Shown piece after piece: positions 1 through 8,308 of a stretch of DNA of 64,000 nt; the stretch's first letter is position 1; every line of letters begins with the position of its first letter. Under the pieces are notes generated by a model. The model was given only the letters and a program-made list of their open reading frames with translations, was not told the origin of the DNA and made no database searches. The stretch comes from Acidovorax sp. NB1 (GTDB taxonomy: Bacteria; Pseudomonadota; Gammaproteobacteria; Burkholderiales; Burkholderiaceae_C). The stretch lies in the NCBI RefSeq assembly GCF_005405905.1, contig NZ_BJHU01000035.1:417880-481879 (forward strand). Reading direction: 5' to 3'. Both the position numbers and the translations under genes were made by a program.

Positions 1-371
1 TCGTGCGCGGCGGGGGCCGGGTGCTCGGGGGCCAGGCGGTAGTCCACGTTGAGCACGCGCGCACCACAGAACTGCGCCAGGTACGAGCACAGCGCCCGGT
101 GCGAGGTGAGCGAGCCAAAAACGAACCCGCCCGCGTGGTAGTAGATGACCAGCTTGCGCGGGTCGGCCTGCGGCGTGCTGTGCAGCTCGGCTGCCATCGT
201 GCGGCCTGCACCGTTGGGAATGCGCAGCGCCTGGATGGGCAGCCCCTGCGCCAGGGGCATTTGCGAGTTGCTGGCATCAAACCACGCGCGCAATTGCGCA
301 GGGGTGGCCTGCGCGGGTGGCGGGTTTTGTGCGGCCATCTGCAGGATGGCTTCAAGCTGTTGTGCGGACAT
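1..371 (-). CDS. alpha/beta hydrolase (HSL/acetyl esterase family), 3' part cut off by window edge
   Basis: The first 123 codons are visible and the gene runs off the left edge. The stretch YYHAGGFVFGS matches the oxyanion-hole motif of hormone-sensitive-lipase-family carboxylesterases, with HAGG where the family usually has HGGG. It is followed by a region reading NVDYRLAPEHP, also typical of the family. The catalytic Ser, Asp and His lie outside the window. It is the third gene of the minus-strand operon after the aldehyde and alcohol dehydrogenases, separated from the SDR stop by only 14 bases, so an ester or lactone step in the same aromatic pathway is plausible. Family call firm; substrate unknown. 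Confidence 0.8.
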   Translation of the reverse strand, partial: MSAQQLEAILQMAAQNPPPAQATPAQLRAWFDASNSQMPLAQGLPIQALRIPNGAGRTMAAELHSTPQADPRKLVIYYHAGGFVFGSLTSHRALCSYLAQFCGARVLNVDYRLAPEHPAPAAH

Positions 372-385
372 GGTTGGCCTGTGGT

Positions 386-1153
386 TCAGATGTACGTGGA
401 AGCCAGCCCGCCATCCACCGGCAGGTTGATGCCGCTCACCCAGCGCGATGCATCGCTGCACAGGAAGGCAATCACCGGAGCCACTTCGTCGCTGAAGGCG
501 GGGCGCTTCATGCGGTGCGCGTCTTTCTCCACGCGGTCCTGCCCCAGCATCTGCACAAAGTCGCCCAGGATGGGCGTGAACACCGGGCCGGGGGCCACGC
601 AGTTCATGCGCACGCCGCGCTCCATGAAGATCTTTTGCGACTGGGTGTACGTCCACACGATCAGCGCTTCTTTGAAGTGCTGGTAGCAGGTCTCTTGCGG
701 CACGGGGTTTGCAGCCAGCCACTTCGCGCCTTCTTCAAAGCTGCTGGTGGCACCCAGGGCGCGGTGCAGCTCCAGCCGCGCTGGCCACTCGGCCCCCAGG
801 ATGGATGAGATATTGACGATGGAGCCGCCCTCGCCCATGCGCTCCAGCACGCGGTGGGTGAAGTGGCGCAGGCCCAGGTAGTTGACGCGGCCCACCAGGT
901 CGGCGGGCGATGTACCGGGCACGCCCGCAATGTTGGCCAGCGCATCAATGCGGGCGGGCAGCTGCGCCACAGCCGCATCGATGGCGGCGGGGTCGCCCAG
1001 GTCCACCTGCACAAAACCGTCAAGCGTGAGGGTGGGCGCATTGCGGTCTACGCCGATCACACGGGCGCCCTGCTGGCGGGCGAGCTTGGCAAAGTCTGCG
1101 CCGATGCCGGAACAGCAGCCGGTGACGACAATGGTTTTGTTGTTGAGGGTCAT
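386..1153 (-). CDS. SDR family NAD-dependent alcohol dehydrogenase, coniferyl-alcohol-dehydrogenase-like
   Basis: A 255-aa short-chain dehydrogenase. The nucleotide-binding motif TGCCSGIG is near residue 11, followed by VIGVDRN, which suits NAD specificity, and the C-terminus has WVSGINLPVDGG. The N-terminal half, with its LTLDGFVQVDLGDP segment, resembles bacterial coniferyl-alcohol dehydrogenases (CalA type) as I remember them. The start is set by a good Shine-Dalgarno, AGGAG, nine bases upstream of ATG 1153; a longer frame reaching back to 1207 lacks one. The gene follows the aldehyde dehydrogenase after a 76-base gap that holds a strong hairpin. Together they would oxidise an aromatic alcohol to the acid. 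The exact substrate is inferred. Confidence 0.75.
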   Translation of the reverse strand: MTLNNKTIVVTGCCSGIGADFAKLARQQGARVIGVDRNAPTLTLDGFVQVDLGDPAAIDAAVAQLPARIDALANIAGVPGTSPADLVGRVNYLGLRHFTHRVLERMGEGGSIVNISSILGAEWPARLELHRALGATSSFEEGAKWLAANPVPQETCYQHFKEALIVWTYTQSQKIFMERGVRMNCVAPGPVFTPILGDFVQMLGQDRVEKDAHRMKRPAFSDEVAPVIAFLCSDASRWVSGINLPVDGGLASTYI

Positions 1154-1187
1154 GAAAGTTGTCTCCTGATTTTTTGTGTTGGGGACA

Positions 1188-1224
1188 CAAGCCCCCGGAA
1201 CAGCCAAGCCGCACCGGGGGCTTG
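1188..1224 (-). other. intercistronic hairpin between the aldehyde dehydrogenase and SDR genes
   Basis: An 11-bp perfect inverted repeat, CAAGCCCCCGG and CCGGGGGCTTG, with a 15-base loop. It starts right after the aldehyde dehydrogenase stop. There is no T-run after it on the minus strand, so it is not a standard intrinsic terminator. It may stabilise the upstream mRNA 3' end or attenuate expression of the SDR. Confidence 0.55.
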
Positions 1225-1229
1225 GGATG

Positions 1230-2705
1230 TCAGAACGGGAACACGGGCACCGTGTCCTTCACCGTGATCCACTGCCACTGCGTGTATTCATCAATGTCGG
1301 CAGGCCCGCCCACACTGCCCCCGTTGCCGCCCACACCAGGGCCGCCAAAGGGGTTGGTGCATTCGTCGTTCACCGTCTGGTCGTTGATGTGCACCATGCC
1401 CGCGCGCAGCCGCTGGCCGATGGCCATGGCGCGGCCCACGCTGGGGCTGATGACGGCGGCCGCCAGCCCGCCCTGGCTGGTGTTGGCCAGTTGCACGGCC
1501 TCGTCATCAGTGCGGAAGGTGACGAGGTTGGCCACCGGGCCAAACGGCTCTTCATCAAACGAACGGATGCCGGGCTTGACGCCCGAGAGCACCGTGGGCT
1601 TGTAGCCCAGGCCCTCGTAGGTACCGCCCGCTTCGAGCTTCGCGCCCTGGGCCACGCTGTCCTTGATCACGCTGTCAAAGCGCTGCAGTTGCTTGGCGTC
1701 GATCATCGGCCCCAGGGCCACCTGGCCGCTGGCGCCATCGCCCACGGGCAGGTGCGTGGCCTTGCCCACCATGCGCTGCAGAATGCCTTCGGCAATCGAC
1801 TCGTGCACCAGGATGCGGTTGGATGCCATGCAAATCTGCCCCTGGTGGAACCACGCGCCAAACGCTGCAGCACTGGCCGCAGCGTCCAGGTCGGCATCTT
1901 CCAGAATGATGAGGTTGTTGGCCCCGCCCAGCTCCAGCGACACCTTCTTGAGGTGCTGCCCGGCCAGCGCGCCAATGCGGCGGCCCACGGCAGGCGAACC
2001 GGTGAAGGCGATCATGGGCACGCGCTCGTCCACCACCAGCGCCTCGCCCGCCTCGGCGTCGCCCGGCACCACCTGCAGCAAGCCCTTGGGCAGGCCTGCC
2101 TCTTCAAACACCCGGGCCATGATGAAGCCGCCGCTCACCGGGGTGCGCGTGTCGGGCTTGAGCACCACCGCATTGCCCAGCGCCAGCGCAGGCGCCACCG
2201 ACCGCAAGCCCAGGATGAGCGGGAAGTTGAACGGCGAGATCACGCCCACCACACCATGCGGCACGCGCCGCGCGATGGACAGGCGGCCCGGCGTGCTGGG
2301 CAGCACCTGGCCTTGTGCCTGCATGGGCAGGGCCGCAGCCAGGTGGCACAGCGTGATGGCCTCACGCACCTCGTGCTGGCCCTTGGGCACGATGCCGCCG
2401 GTTTCGCGGGCAATGGCCATGGCCAGCTCGTCGAAGTGGTGCTCAAAAATGCTGGCCGCACGGTGGAACACCGCTGCGCGCTCGCGCGGGCCCTGCGCAG
2501 CCCACGCGGCCTGTGCTTGTGTAGCCCGGCCAATGGCGGCCTGCATGTCGGCCGCGCTGGCAATACCCACCGTGCCGAGCACCTGGCCGGTGGCGGGCTC
2601 GGTCACGTTGCGCTCGCCACTCAATGTGGTGTTCCATGCGCCATCAAAGGCCTTGCCCGCCCACAGGCGGTTGTCCAGCAGGCCCGGTTTTTCTGACATT
2701 CCCAT
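1230..2705 (-). CDS. benzaldehyde dehydrogenase (NAD+), XylC-like aldehyde dehydrogenase
   Basis: A 491-aa aldehyde dehydrogenase superfamily enzyme, full length for the family. Visible hallmarks are the ISPFNFP segment, FTGSPAVGRR in the cofactor-binding region, the general-base motif LELGG (Glu), and the nucleophile context QGQICMASNR (Cys). The sequence resembles XylC-type benzaldehyde dehydrogenases, which oxidise aromatic aldehydes to carboxylates with NAD+. ATG 2705 is chosen because AAGGAG lies seven bases before it; a second ATG follows at 2699. It is the first gene of the operon, downstream of a sigma54 promoter and divergent from a XylR-class activator. Class confident; substrate range inferred. 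Confidence 0.85.
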   Translation of the reverse strand: MGMSEKPGLLDNRLWAGKAFDGAWNTTLSGERNVTEPATGQVLGTVGIASAADMQAAIGRATQAQAAWAAQGPRERAAVFHRAASIFEHHFDELAMAIARETGGIVPKGQHEVREAITLCHLAAALPMQAQGQVLPSTPGRLSIARRVPHGVVGVISPFNFPLILGLRSVAPALALGNAVVLKPDTRTPVSGGFIMARVFEEAGLPKGLLQVVPGDAEAGEALVVDERVPMIAFTGSPAVGRRIGALAGQHLKKVSLELGGANNLIILEDADLDAAASAAAFGAWFHQGQICMASNRILVHESIAEGILQRMVGKATHLPVGDGASGQVALGPMIDAKQLQRFDSVIKDSVAQGAKLEAGGTYEGLGYKPTVLSGVKPGIRSFDEEPFGPVANLVTFRTDDEAVQLANTSQGGLAAAVISPSVGRAMAIGQRLRAGMVHINDQTVNDECTNPFGGPGVGGNGGSVGGPADIDEYTQWQWITVKDTVPVFPF

Positions 2706-2803
2706 TGCTTTGCTCCTTGGTGCGTTGTTGGTTGCTTGCTTGCTCGCTCGCCAGATTGGCGTTGCAGCCACCCCGCTCACAGCGCGGCGGTGTGGCCTGT
2801 TTT

Positions 2804-2819
2804 TGCAACGTGCGTACCA
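2804..2819 (-). promoter_or_regulatory. sigma54 (-24/-12) promoter of the aldehyde dehydrogenase operon
   Basis: Read on the minus strand the sequence is TGGTACGCACGTTGCA. It has GG and GC elements exactly 10 bases apart and matches the sigma54 consensus (TGGCACG, four bases, TTGCA/T) at nearly every position. Transcription would start about 12 bases downstream, near 2793, leaving roughly 88 bases of leader before ATG 2705. It lies in the divergent gap with a sigma54-dependent activator gene. Confidence 0.8.
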
Positions 2820-2971
2820 GCCAGCCGTGCGCCAGCCCGCGCAAGGGGCCCAAAGCGGGTGTTTTTCAGAGGGAGCGCTACGGACTTTCCCTAGTCAACC
2901 AGCGCGCTGGCATGGGCGACTTTCGGGCGCCAAATAGTTACCATCAATCACCAAATTCAGCACATGCAATA

Positions 2972-3007
2972 GATCAAATGATCACTTTTTGATCAATTTC
3001 TGATCAA
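2972..3007. promoter_or_regulatory. two XylR/DmpR-type upstream activator palindromes
   Basis: Two palindromic sites stand side by side: GATCAAATGATC at 2972-2983, and TTGATCAATTTCTGATCAA at 2989-3007. Both resemble the TTGATCAA-type upstream activating sequences bound by XylR-family regulators. They lie about 155-205 bases upstream of the -24/-12 promoter, a usual enhancer distance. They also overlap the leader of the divergent activator gene, only 15 bases before its ATG, so self-repression is likely. Confidence 0.7.
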
Positions 3008-3022
3008 CCTCCAGAGGACCCC

Positions 3023-4954
3023 ATGCCCCGACGCCGCGTCTCACTGGCCGACCTGCACCGCACCGCCGTGGGCCAAGGCCAAGCCCTGCTGGGCACCGTG
3101 CCCGCGCCAGCGCCCCGCGCGCTGGGCGGCTTTGACACCCATGGCATCAGCCAGCACACCCACCCCACGGTGGCCGACATCAGCGAGTGCCTGTTCTTCT
3201 CGCCCGGCGACGGGCGCATCTGGCTGCAAGACCAGCGCATGATCCTGCTGCACTCCGAAGCCCTGGGCTCGCTGCGGCGTGAGCTGATCGACAGCATTGG
3301 CCTGGACAAGGCACGCGGCCTGCTGACCCGCGCAGGGTATGTGAGCGGCGCCCGCGACGCCCGCCTGGTGCGCCAGCAATGGCCCGACGCCGAACCCACC
3401 GCCGCCGCCATGGCTGGCACCCGCCTTCACGCGCTGGAGGGTGTGGTGCAGGTCGAGGTGGTGCACGCCCGATACAACGCCGAGCTGGGCGACTACGACG
3501 GCGAATTCATCTGGCACAACTCCAGCGAAGACGACGAGCACATCGCCGCCTACGGCGTGGGCGGCTCGCCCGCCTGCTGGATGCAGGTGGGCTACGCCAC
3601 CGGCTACGTCAGCACCCTGTTTGGCCGCATGATCGTCTTCCGCGAGGTGGAGTGCCGATCCTCCGGCGCGGCGCACTGCCGCGTGATTGGCAAATCCGCC
3701 GAGCGCTGGGACGACCCCGAGCAAGACCTGTTCTACCTGAACGCCCAAGACTTTGTGGGCACCCCGCCCGCCGCGCTGGCCGACAAGCTGCTGGGCAAAG
3801 CAGGCCGTACCACCTACCTGGGCGTACCACCGGGCAAGGCCCCCGCAAGCGCTGCCACTCACAACACTCAAGAGCCCGCCGCCCACACCACCATGGTGGG
3901 CGCGTCATCGGCCTTTAACGCCGCCTGCCACATGCTGCAGCGCGTGGCCCCCACCGCCGCCACCGTGCTGTTCACTGGCGAATCGGGCGTGGGCAAGGAG
4001 ATGTTTGCCAGCATGCTCCACCGCATCAGCCCGCGCAGCAGCCAGCCCTTTGTGGCCATCAACTGCGCAGCCATTCCCGAGACGCTGGTGGAGAGCGAAC
4101 TCTTTGGCGTGGAGCGCGGCGCCTACACCGGCGCAGGCACATCGCGCCCCGGCCGGTTTGAGCGCGCCCACGGCGGCACTCTCTTCCTCGACGAAATCGG
4201 CACTCTGAGTTTGGTAGCCCAAGGCAAGCTGCTGCGCGCCCTGCAAGAAGGCGAGGTAGAGCGCGTGGGCGGCACCCGCACCGTGCGCGTGGACGTGCGC
4301 CTGGTGGCCGCCACCAACGTGGACCTGCGCCAGGCCGTGCGCGAAGGCACCTTCCGCGAGGATTTGTTCTACCGCTTGAACGTCTTCCCCATCCACCTGC
4401 CCCCGCTGCGCGAGCGGCGCGACGACATCCCGCTGCTGATGAGCCACTTCCTGGCCCACTACCAGCGCAAGCACCAGAGGCAAGTGCCCGGATTTAGCCA
4501 GGCGGCCGTGAAGGCGATGTTTCACTACCCCTTCCCCGGCAACATCCGCGAGCTGCAGAACCTGATTGAGCGGGCGGTGATCTTGGCGACGGATGGCGAG
4601 CCGATAGAGCCGCACCATTTGTTTGCGGGCGGTGAGCAAAGCTGCGGTGGGGTGATGTCGCTGCACCTGCAGGGCAACAGCGGGGGGACGTTGCATGTGC
4701 AGGGGGTGGCAGGTGTTGGGGCTGCGGTGCAGGCTCCGCCAGCGGCTGTAGCAGCGAGTGTGCGGAGTAGTGCGGGGCTAACGCCAGCCGCTTCGCCAGT
4801 AGTGGCACCGCTGCACCAGGCGGAAGAGCAGATGCTGCGGCAGGCGCTGCAGAGTGCGGGGGGGAACGTGGCGCTGGCGGGGCGGTTGCTGGGGATCAGC
4901 CGGGCGACGATGGCTTATCGGGTGAGGAAGTTTGGGATTGAAGTGGAACGCTGA
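3023..4954 (+). CDS. XylR/DmpR-class sigma54-dependent activator of aromatic catabolism
   Basis: A 643-aa one-component regulator. Residues about 35-245 carry the XylR_N plus V4R effector-sensing domains, which in this class bind aromatic effectors directly. The AAA+ domain shows Walker A GESGVGKE (about residue 318), the sigma54-contact loop GAYTGA (GAFTGA variant, about 367), Walker [11 protein letters not shown] and the arginine-finger region [15 protein letters not shown] Fis-type HTH ends the protein ([20 protein letters not shown]). An alanine-rich linker of about 80 residues separates AAA+ from HTH. The SD AGAGGA precedes ATG 3023. It is divergent from the aldehyde dehydrogenase operon, whose promoter and enhancer sites match this regulator class. 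The effector is unknown, probably an aromatic alcohol or hydrocarbon. Confidence 0.9.
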   Translation: MPRRRVSLADLHRTAVGQGQALLGTVPAPAPRALGGFDTHGISQHTHPTVADISECLFFSPGDGRIWLQDQRMILLHSEALGSLRRELIDSIGLDKARGLLTRAGYVSGARDARLVRQQWPDAEPTAAAMAGTRLHALEGVVQVEVVHARYNAELGDYDGEFIWHNSSEDDEHIAAYGVGGSPACWMQVGYATGYVSTLFGRMIVFREVECRSSGAAHCRVIGKSAERWDDPEQDLFYLNAQDFVGTPPAALADKLLGKAGRTTYLGVPPGKAPASAATHNTQEPAAHTTMVGASSAFNAACHMLQRVAPTAATVLFTGESGVGKEMFASMLHRISPRSSQPFVAINCAAIPETLVESELFGVERGAYTGAGTSRPGRFERAHGGTLFLDEIGTLSLVAQGKLLRALQEGEVERVGGTRTVRVDVRLVAATNVDLRQAVREGTFREDLFYRLNVFPIHLPPLRERRDDIPLLMSHFLAHYQRKHQRQVPGFSQAAVKAMFHYPFPGNIRELQNLIERAVILATDGEPIEPHHLFAGGEQSCGGVMSLHLQGNSGGTLHVQGVAGVGAAVQAPPAAVAASVRSSAGLTPAASPVVAPLHQAEEQMLRQALQSAGGNVALAGRLLGISRATMAYRVRKFGIEVER

Positions 4955-5032
4955 GAAATGAAAGCGCGGCGAAGAAATCCCGTTACGAAGTGCCGCTGAA
5001 GACCCAGAGCCACATGGGTAAACTCAAAATAC

Positions 5033-5063
5033 GCGAAACATATACAATTCGAATACGTTTCGC
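5033..5063. promoter_or_regulatory. inverted repeat upstream of the ParD-like gene, candidate autoregulatory operator
   Basis: Seven-base arms GCGAAAC and GTTTCGC are separated by 17 AT-rich bases, ending 16 bases before the ATG of the ParD-like gene. ParD-type proteins are ribbon-helix-helix DNA binders that commonly repress their own promoter, so this is a reasonable operator candidate. The AT-rich spacer contains a possible -10 (TATACAAT). Confidence 0.45.
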
Positions 5064-5079
5064 ATAAAGGCAGTACCCC

Positions 5080-5358
5080 ATGGGCATAGTCAAAATTTCC
5101 GACCAGATGCACGAAAACCTGCGTCTGGCCAGCACGGCGCTGAGCCGTTCCATCAACGCCCAGGCCGAGCACTGGATGCGTGTCGGCATGCTGGCCGAGT
5201 TGTATCCCGACCTGGACCACCGCGAAATTTGCCAGATGCTGGTGCGGGCCGAGCTGGCGGGTGGGCTGGATGTGGCGCTGGCGGCGCGGGGTGAGCTGGA
5301 CAGCAAGCCTGCGGCAGACGTCACCCCCACCGCCCGCAGCAGAAAGCAGCCGCACTGA
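5080..5358 (+). CDS. ParD-like antitoxin-family protein
   Basis: A 92-aa protein whose first 60 residues (GIVKISDQMHENLRLAS, then SRSINAQAEHWM) fit the ParD-like ribbon-helix-helix family. A short basic, Ala-rich tail follows. No ParE-type toxin is adjacent. Instead its stop overlaps the start of a methionine aminopeptidase gene (TGATG at 5356-5360), implying translational coupling. A palindrome just upstream may be its operator. Whether it works as an antitoxin, or simply as a repressor of the two-gene unit, cannot be told from sequence. Confidence 0.75.
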   Translation: MGIVKISDQMHENLRLASTALSRSINAQAEHWMRVGMLAELYPDLDHREICQMLVRAELAGGLDVALAARGELDSKPAADVTPTARSRKQPH

Positions 5359-6158
5359 TGGCCCGCGCTGACCGTGGGGTGCCGGTCCGCTCGGCCGAAG
5401 AACTGGTGATGGCGCGGCGGGCCGCACAACTGGCGGCCGAAGTGCTGGCGATGATCGAGCCGCATGTGGTTCCGGGCGTGACCACCGACGCGCTGGACCG
5501 CCTGTGCCATGACCACATCGTGAACGTGCAGGGCGCGCGGCCTGCCAATGTGGGCTATCTGGGCTACCCCAAGACGGTGCTGACCTCGGTGAACCATGTG
5601 GTGTGCCACGGCATCCCCTCGCCCCAGCAGACGCTGAAGAAGGGCGACATCGTGAACATTGATGTGGCGGTGGAAAAAGACGGCTGGTATGGCGACACCA
5701 GCCGCATGTATTGCGTGGGCGCGCCCAGCGTGCTCGCCCAGCGACTGGTGCACACGACCTACGAGGCGCTGTGCGCAGGCATCCGCACCGTGAAACCCGG
5801 AGCCACGCTGGGTGATGTGGGCCACGCCATTGCCACCGTGGCGCAGCGTGAGAACTTCAGCGTGGTGCGCGAGTACTGCGGCCACGGCATTGGCACCGTG
5901 TACCACGACGAGCCCCAGGTGCTGCACTACGGGCGGCGCGGCCAGGGGCTGCGGCTGGAGGCAGGGATGGTCTTCACCATCGAACCCATGCTGAACGCAG
6001 GCCAGCGCGAAACCAAGGAGCTGGCCGATGGCTGGACGGTGGTGACCAAGGACCGCTCGCTCTCGGCCCAGTGGGAACACATGGTGGCGGTGACAGACAG
6101 CGGGTTTGAGGTGCTGACGGCGTGGCCCGGGGGCACGGGCAGCTACCCGGCGATTTAG
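5358..6158 (+). CDS. map: type I methionine aminopeptidase
   Basis: A 266-aa metallopeptidase that removes the N-terminal Met from nascent proteins in the cytoplasm. The metal-ligand set of type I enzymes is present: Asp in VNIDVAVEKDGWYGDTS (two Asp), His in YCGHGIGTVYH, Glu in FTIEPM and Glu in AQWEHMVAVT. The gene overlaps the ParD-like gene by one base. Many relatives carry another map next to rpsB as the essential copy, so this one may be a second, conditionally expressed copy; that is inference because the rest of the genome is not visible. Confidence 0.92.
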   Translation: MARADRGVPVRSAEELVMARRAAQLAAEVLAMIEPHVVPGVTTDALDRLCHDHIVNVQGARPANVGYLGYPKTVLTSVNHVVCHGIPSPQQTLKKGDIVNIDVAVEKDGWYGDTSRMYCVGAPSVLAQRLVHTTYEALCAGIRTVKPGATLGDVGHAIATVAQRENFSVVREYCGHGIGTVYHDEPQVLHYGRRGQGLRLEAGMVFTIEPMLNAGQRETKELADGWTVVTKDRSLSAQWEHMVAVTDSGFEVLTAWPGGTGSYPAI

Positions 6159-6176
6159 CAGCGATGGGGGCTGCGC

Positions 6177-6193
6177 GATGGGGTCGCCCCATC
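6177..6193. terminator. short hairpin between convergent map and kinase genes
   Basis: GATGGGG, three-base loop, CCCCATC lies at the meeting point of two convergent genes and overlaps the stop of the minus-strand gene. No clear T-run follows on either strand, so it is only a possible bidirectional transcription-end hairpin. Confidence 0.3.
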
Positions 6194-7220
6194 AGCCGCG
6201 CCGAAGCTCCAGACGGGCCCAGGCGGCCATCACATCGGGCTGCTTCTTGAGCCAGTCGGCAGACATCATGTTGGCGCCCCAGTGGTGGACGCGCGCCACG
6301 CCCTCCCCCATGTTCCACAGGTGCCGCAACTGCAAGAACAGGGGCAAGGCGGCGAGGTCGGCATCAGTGACAAGGCCGCCCCCTGCACGGTAGCCAGCCA
6401 GGTACTGCTGCCAGCGCTTGAGCAAAGCTTCATCGGGCTCCATGGGGGCCTTGCGCGGCAGGTTCGACCACAGCCACACACACAAGTCATAGGCCAGGAA
6501 CCCTGGCCCGGCGTCGTCAAAGTCAAAGAAGGCTGCACGCTGCCCCCCCCCGGCATCGGTGTACACATGGTTGTTGAATCCATGTGTGTCGCCGTGGCAC
6601 ATCACGCGGGTCAAGGTGCCCTCCACCTCCGCCAGCTCGCTCAGAAGGCGCTCAATCAATTGCCGGTAGGCATCCAGCACGGCAGGGTCCAGCTCGGGAT
6701 GGGCGGCAAGGTAGCCTAGCGTGCGGCCTGCCAGGTGGTGGCCGTCCAGCACATAGCGGCTGGCGGGGCCTGTGTAGCTTCGCGCAGCGCTGTGAATCTG
6801 GGCCAGCGTGGCGCCGGTCAGGTGCAGTTCCTCGGGCGTATCGGGCACGGCACCGTCGCAGTGGCGAAATAGCACCAGCGCACGCGGCCCCTCAGGGAAC
6901 GGCAGGGTGATGCTAGTTGCTCCGTTAGCAGCCAACATCGGCATGGTCACACCCACACCCTGTGCGTGCAGGTGTGCCAGCAGCGCGACCTCGAAATCAA
7001 CATTGAACGCGCCGCGCGGCCGAATGGCACAAAGCCGCGCCACGTAGCGGCTGCCATCCGTGGCCCGCACGGCGTAGTTGTCGTTCAGGTTGCGGCGGAT
7101 CAGGTAGCACTGCTGCACTGGCAGGCCATAGTGCCGCGCCACCCAGTCGCTCACGGCAGAGGCTGCGGCTGTGGTGTGGGAGGAAATCAGGTTGAGGTCA
7201 TCAGAGGTGGGTGAAAACAT
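6192..7220 (-). CDS. aminoglycoside-phosphotransferase-fold kinase (phosphotransferase enzyme family)
   Basis: A 342-aa protein of the APH/choline-kinase fold. The catalytic-loop motif reads CHGDTHGFNN and the metal-binding motif is AAFFDFDDAG. The N-terminal ATP-lid segment includes NDNYAVRATDGSRYVARLC. Relatives include homoserine kinase ThrB-type and SrkA-like stress kinases, and true aminoglycoside resistance is unlikely. It is monocistronic, convergent with map, with about 197 bases of gene-free DNA upstream. Substrate unknown. Confidence 0.8.
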   Translation of the reverse strand: MFSPTSDDLNLISSHTTAAASAVSDWVARHYGLPVQQCYLIRRNLNDNYAVRATDGSRYVARLCAIRPRGAFNVDFEVALLAHLHAQGVGVTMPMLAANGATSITLPFPEGPRALVLFRHCDGAVPDTPEELHLTGATLAQIHSAARSYTGPASRYVLDGHHLAGRTLGYLAAHPELDPAVLDAYRQLIERLLSELAEVEGTLTRVMCHGDTHGFNNHVYTDAGGGQRAAFFDFDDAGPGFLAYDLCVWLWSNLPRKAPMEPDEALLKRWQQYLAGYRAGGGLVTDADLAALPLFLQLRHLWNMGEGVARVHHWGANMMSADWLKKQPDVMAAWARLELRRG

Positions 7221-7417
7221 GCGGCATTCTCCATGGATGCAGCATGAAACACCCCTGCGGCGTGGTTTGATGTGGTTACGCCCAGACTTTTTTGCAGAAC
7301 CACCGCAGCTGATGCAAGCGGGAAAACAGCCACATCACAAAAAAATGCCTAAAAGGGCTGCTCCCGCCTACTGGTATTGCACCATCGGTATCAAAATCAT
7401 AGCAATCTGCCTCACCA

Positions 7418-8131
7418 TCACCATGGCAGCTTGTCGCCGCTGTAGGTGTAGAGACCTCCCGTTTCCTCCACCGGCAACCCATCCAGCACCCGCAGCATGT
7501 CCGCCGCTGCGTCCACAGCCGGGCGACCAATTTCCGCGCCGTTGAACGGTGCCGACAGGGCCGAGTTGACGGTGCCCGGGTGCAGCGCCACCAGCACGGC
7601 CAGCGGGTGGGTGCGGGCCACTTCGATGGACGCCGTTTTGACCAGCATGTTGAGCGCAGCCTTGGAGGCGCGGTAGCTGTACCAGCCGCCCAGGCGGTTG
7701 TCGCCAATGCTGCCCACCTTGGCCGAGAGCACGGCCAGAAGGCCCCGCTCCTGCTTTGGCAGCAGTGGCGCAAAGTGCGCCAGCACGAGAGCGGGGCCGA
7801 AGGTGTTGGTGCGGAAGGTGGCTTCCATCTGCGCGTAGTTCAACTGGCCCAGGCGCTTTTCGGGCATGCCGTGGGGGCCGTGCAGCAGGCCTGCGGCGTG
7901 GATGATGCAGTGCCACGGCCCTTCGGCCTTGAGTTGCTGGGCGGCGGAGGCGATGGTGGCTTCGTCATCCAGATCGACCAGCGGGCTGGTGTGGCGGCCC
8001 AGGCCCATGGCCAGTGCGCAGCGAGGGTCGGACTGCAGGTGGGCGAGAAAGGCGCTGCCGATGGCGCCAGAGGCGCCGATGACGAGGGCGCGGTAGCCCT
8101 CGGGCAGGGACTGCAGGGATGGGATGGACAT
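7418..8131 (-). CDS. SDR family oxidoreductase (C-factor/CsgA-like)
   Basis: A 237-aa short-chain dehydrogenase with the cofactor motif GASGAIG near residue 15, catalytic Ser in VLSAKVGSIG and the YxxxK pair in YSYRASKAA. The C-terminal part, LHPGTVNSALSAPF followed by GLPVEETGGLYTYSGDKLPW, is typical of the CsgA/C-factor-like subgroup. ATG 8131 is preferred over a longer frame because AGAGG precedes it. In several proteobacteria such SDRs sit with photolyase genes, and this one is just downstream of the photolyase operon, separated by repeats. Substrate unknown. Confidence 0.78.
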   Translation of the reverse strand: MSIPSLQSLPEGYRALVIGASGAIGSAFLAHLQSDPRCALAMGLGRHTSPLVDLDDEATIASAAQQLKAEGPWHCIIHAAGLLHGPHGMPEKRLGQLNYAQMEATFRTNTFGPALVLAHFAPLLPKQERGLLAVLSAKVGSIGDNRLGGWYSYRASKAALNMLVKTASIEVARTHPLAVLVALHPGTVNSALSAPFNGAEIGRPAVDAAADMLRVLDGLPVEETGGLYTYSGDKLPW

Positions 8132-8171
8132 GGTCAAAACCTCTGGGTCAGTGTCTGCCTGCAAACAACCA

Positions 8172-8284
8172 CCGTTCGGGCTGAGCCCGTCGAAGCCGGG
8201 GTGCGGGGGTGGCCCTCGACAGGCTCAGGCCGAACGGGTGGAGGGTTGCGGTGCGGCCCTTCGACAAGCTCAGGGCGAACGGGG
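8172..8284. repeat. cluster of three short palindromic intergenic repeats
   Basis: Three degenerate copies of a 25-27-bp unit with core TTCGACAGGCTCAGGCCGAAC occur at 8172-8196 (reverse orientation), 8213-8238 and 8258-8284. Such units are dispersed between genes in many Comamonadaceae genomes. Here they fill the gap between the photolyase-related gene and the SDR. Confidence 0.7.
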
Positions 8285-8308
8285 AATGACAAACGGCGAG
8301 CATGGCGG

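Noticed and set aside
1176..2696. A 506-codon plus-strand open frame
   Set aside because: Antisense shadow of the aldehyde dehydrogenase, which has complete motifs and SD.
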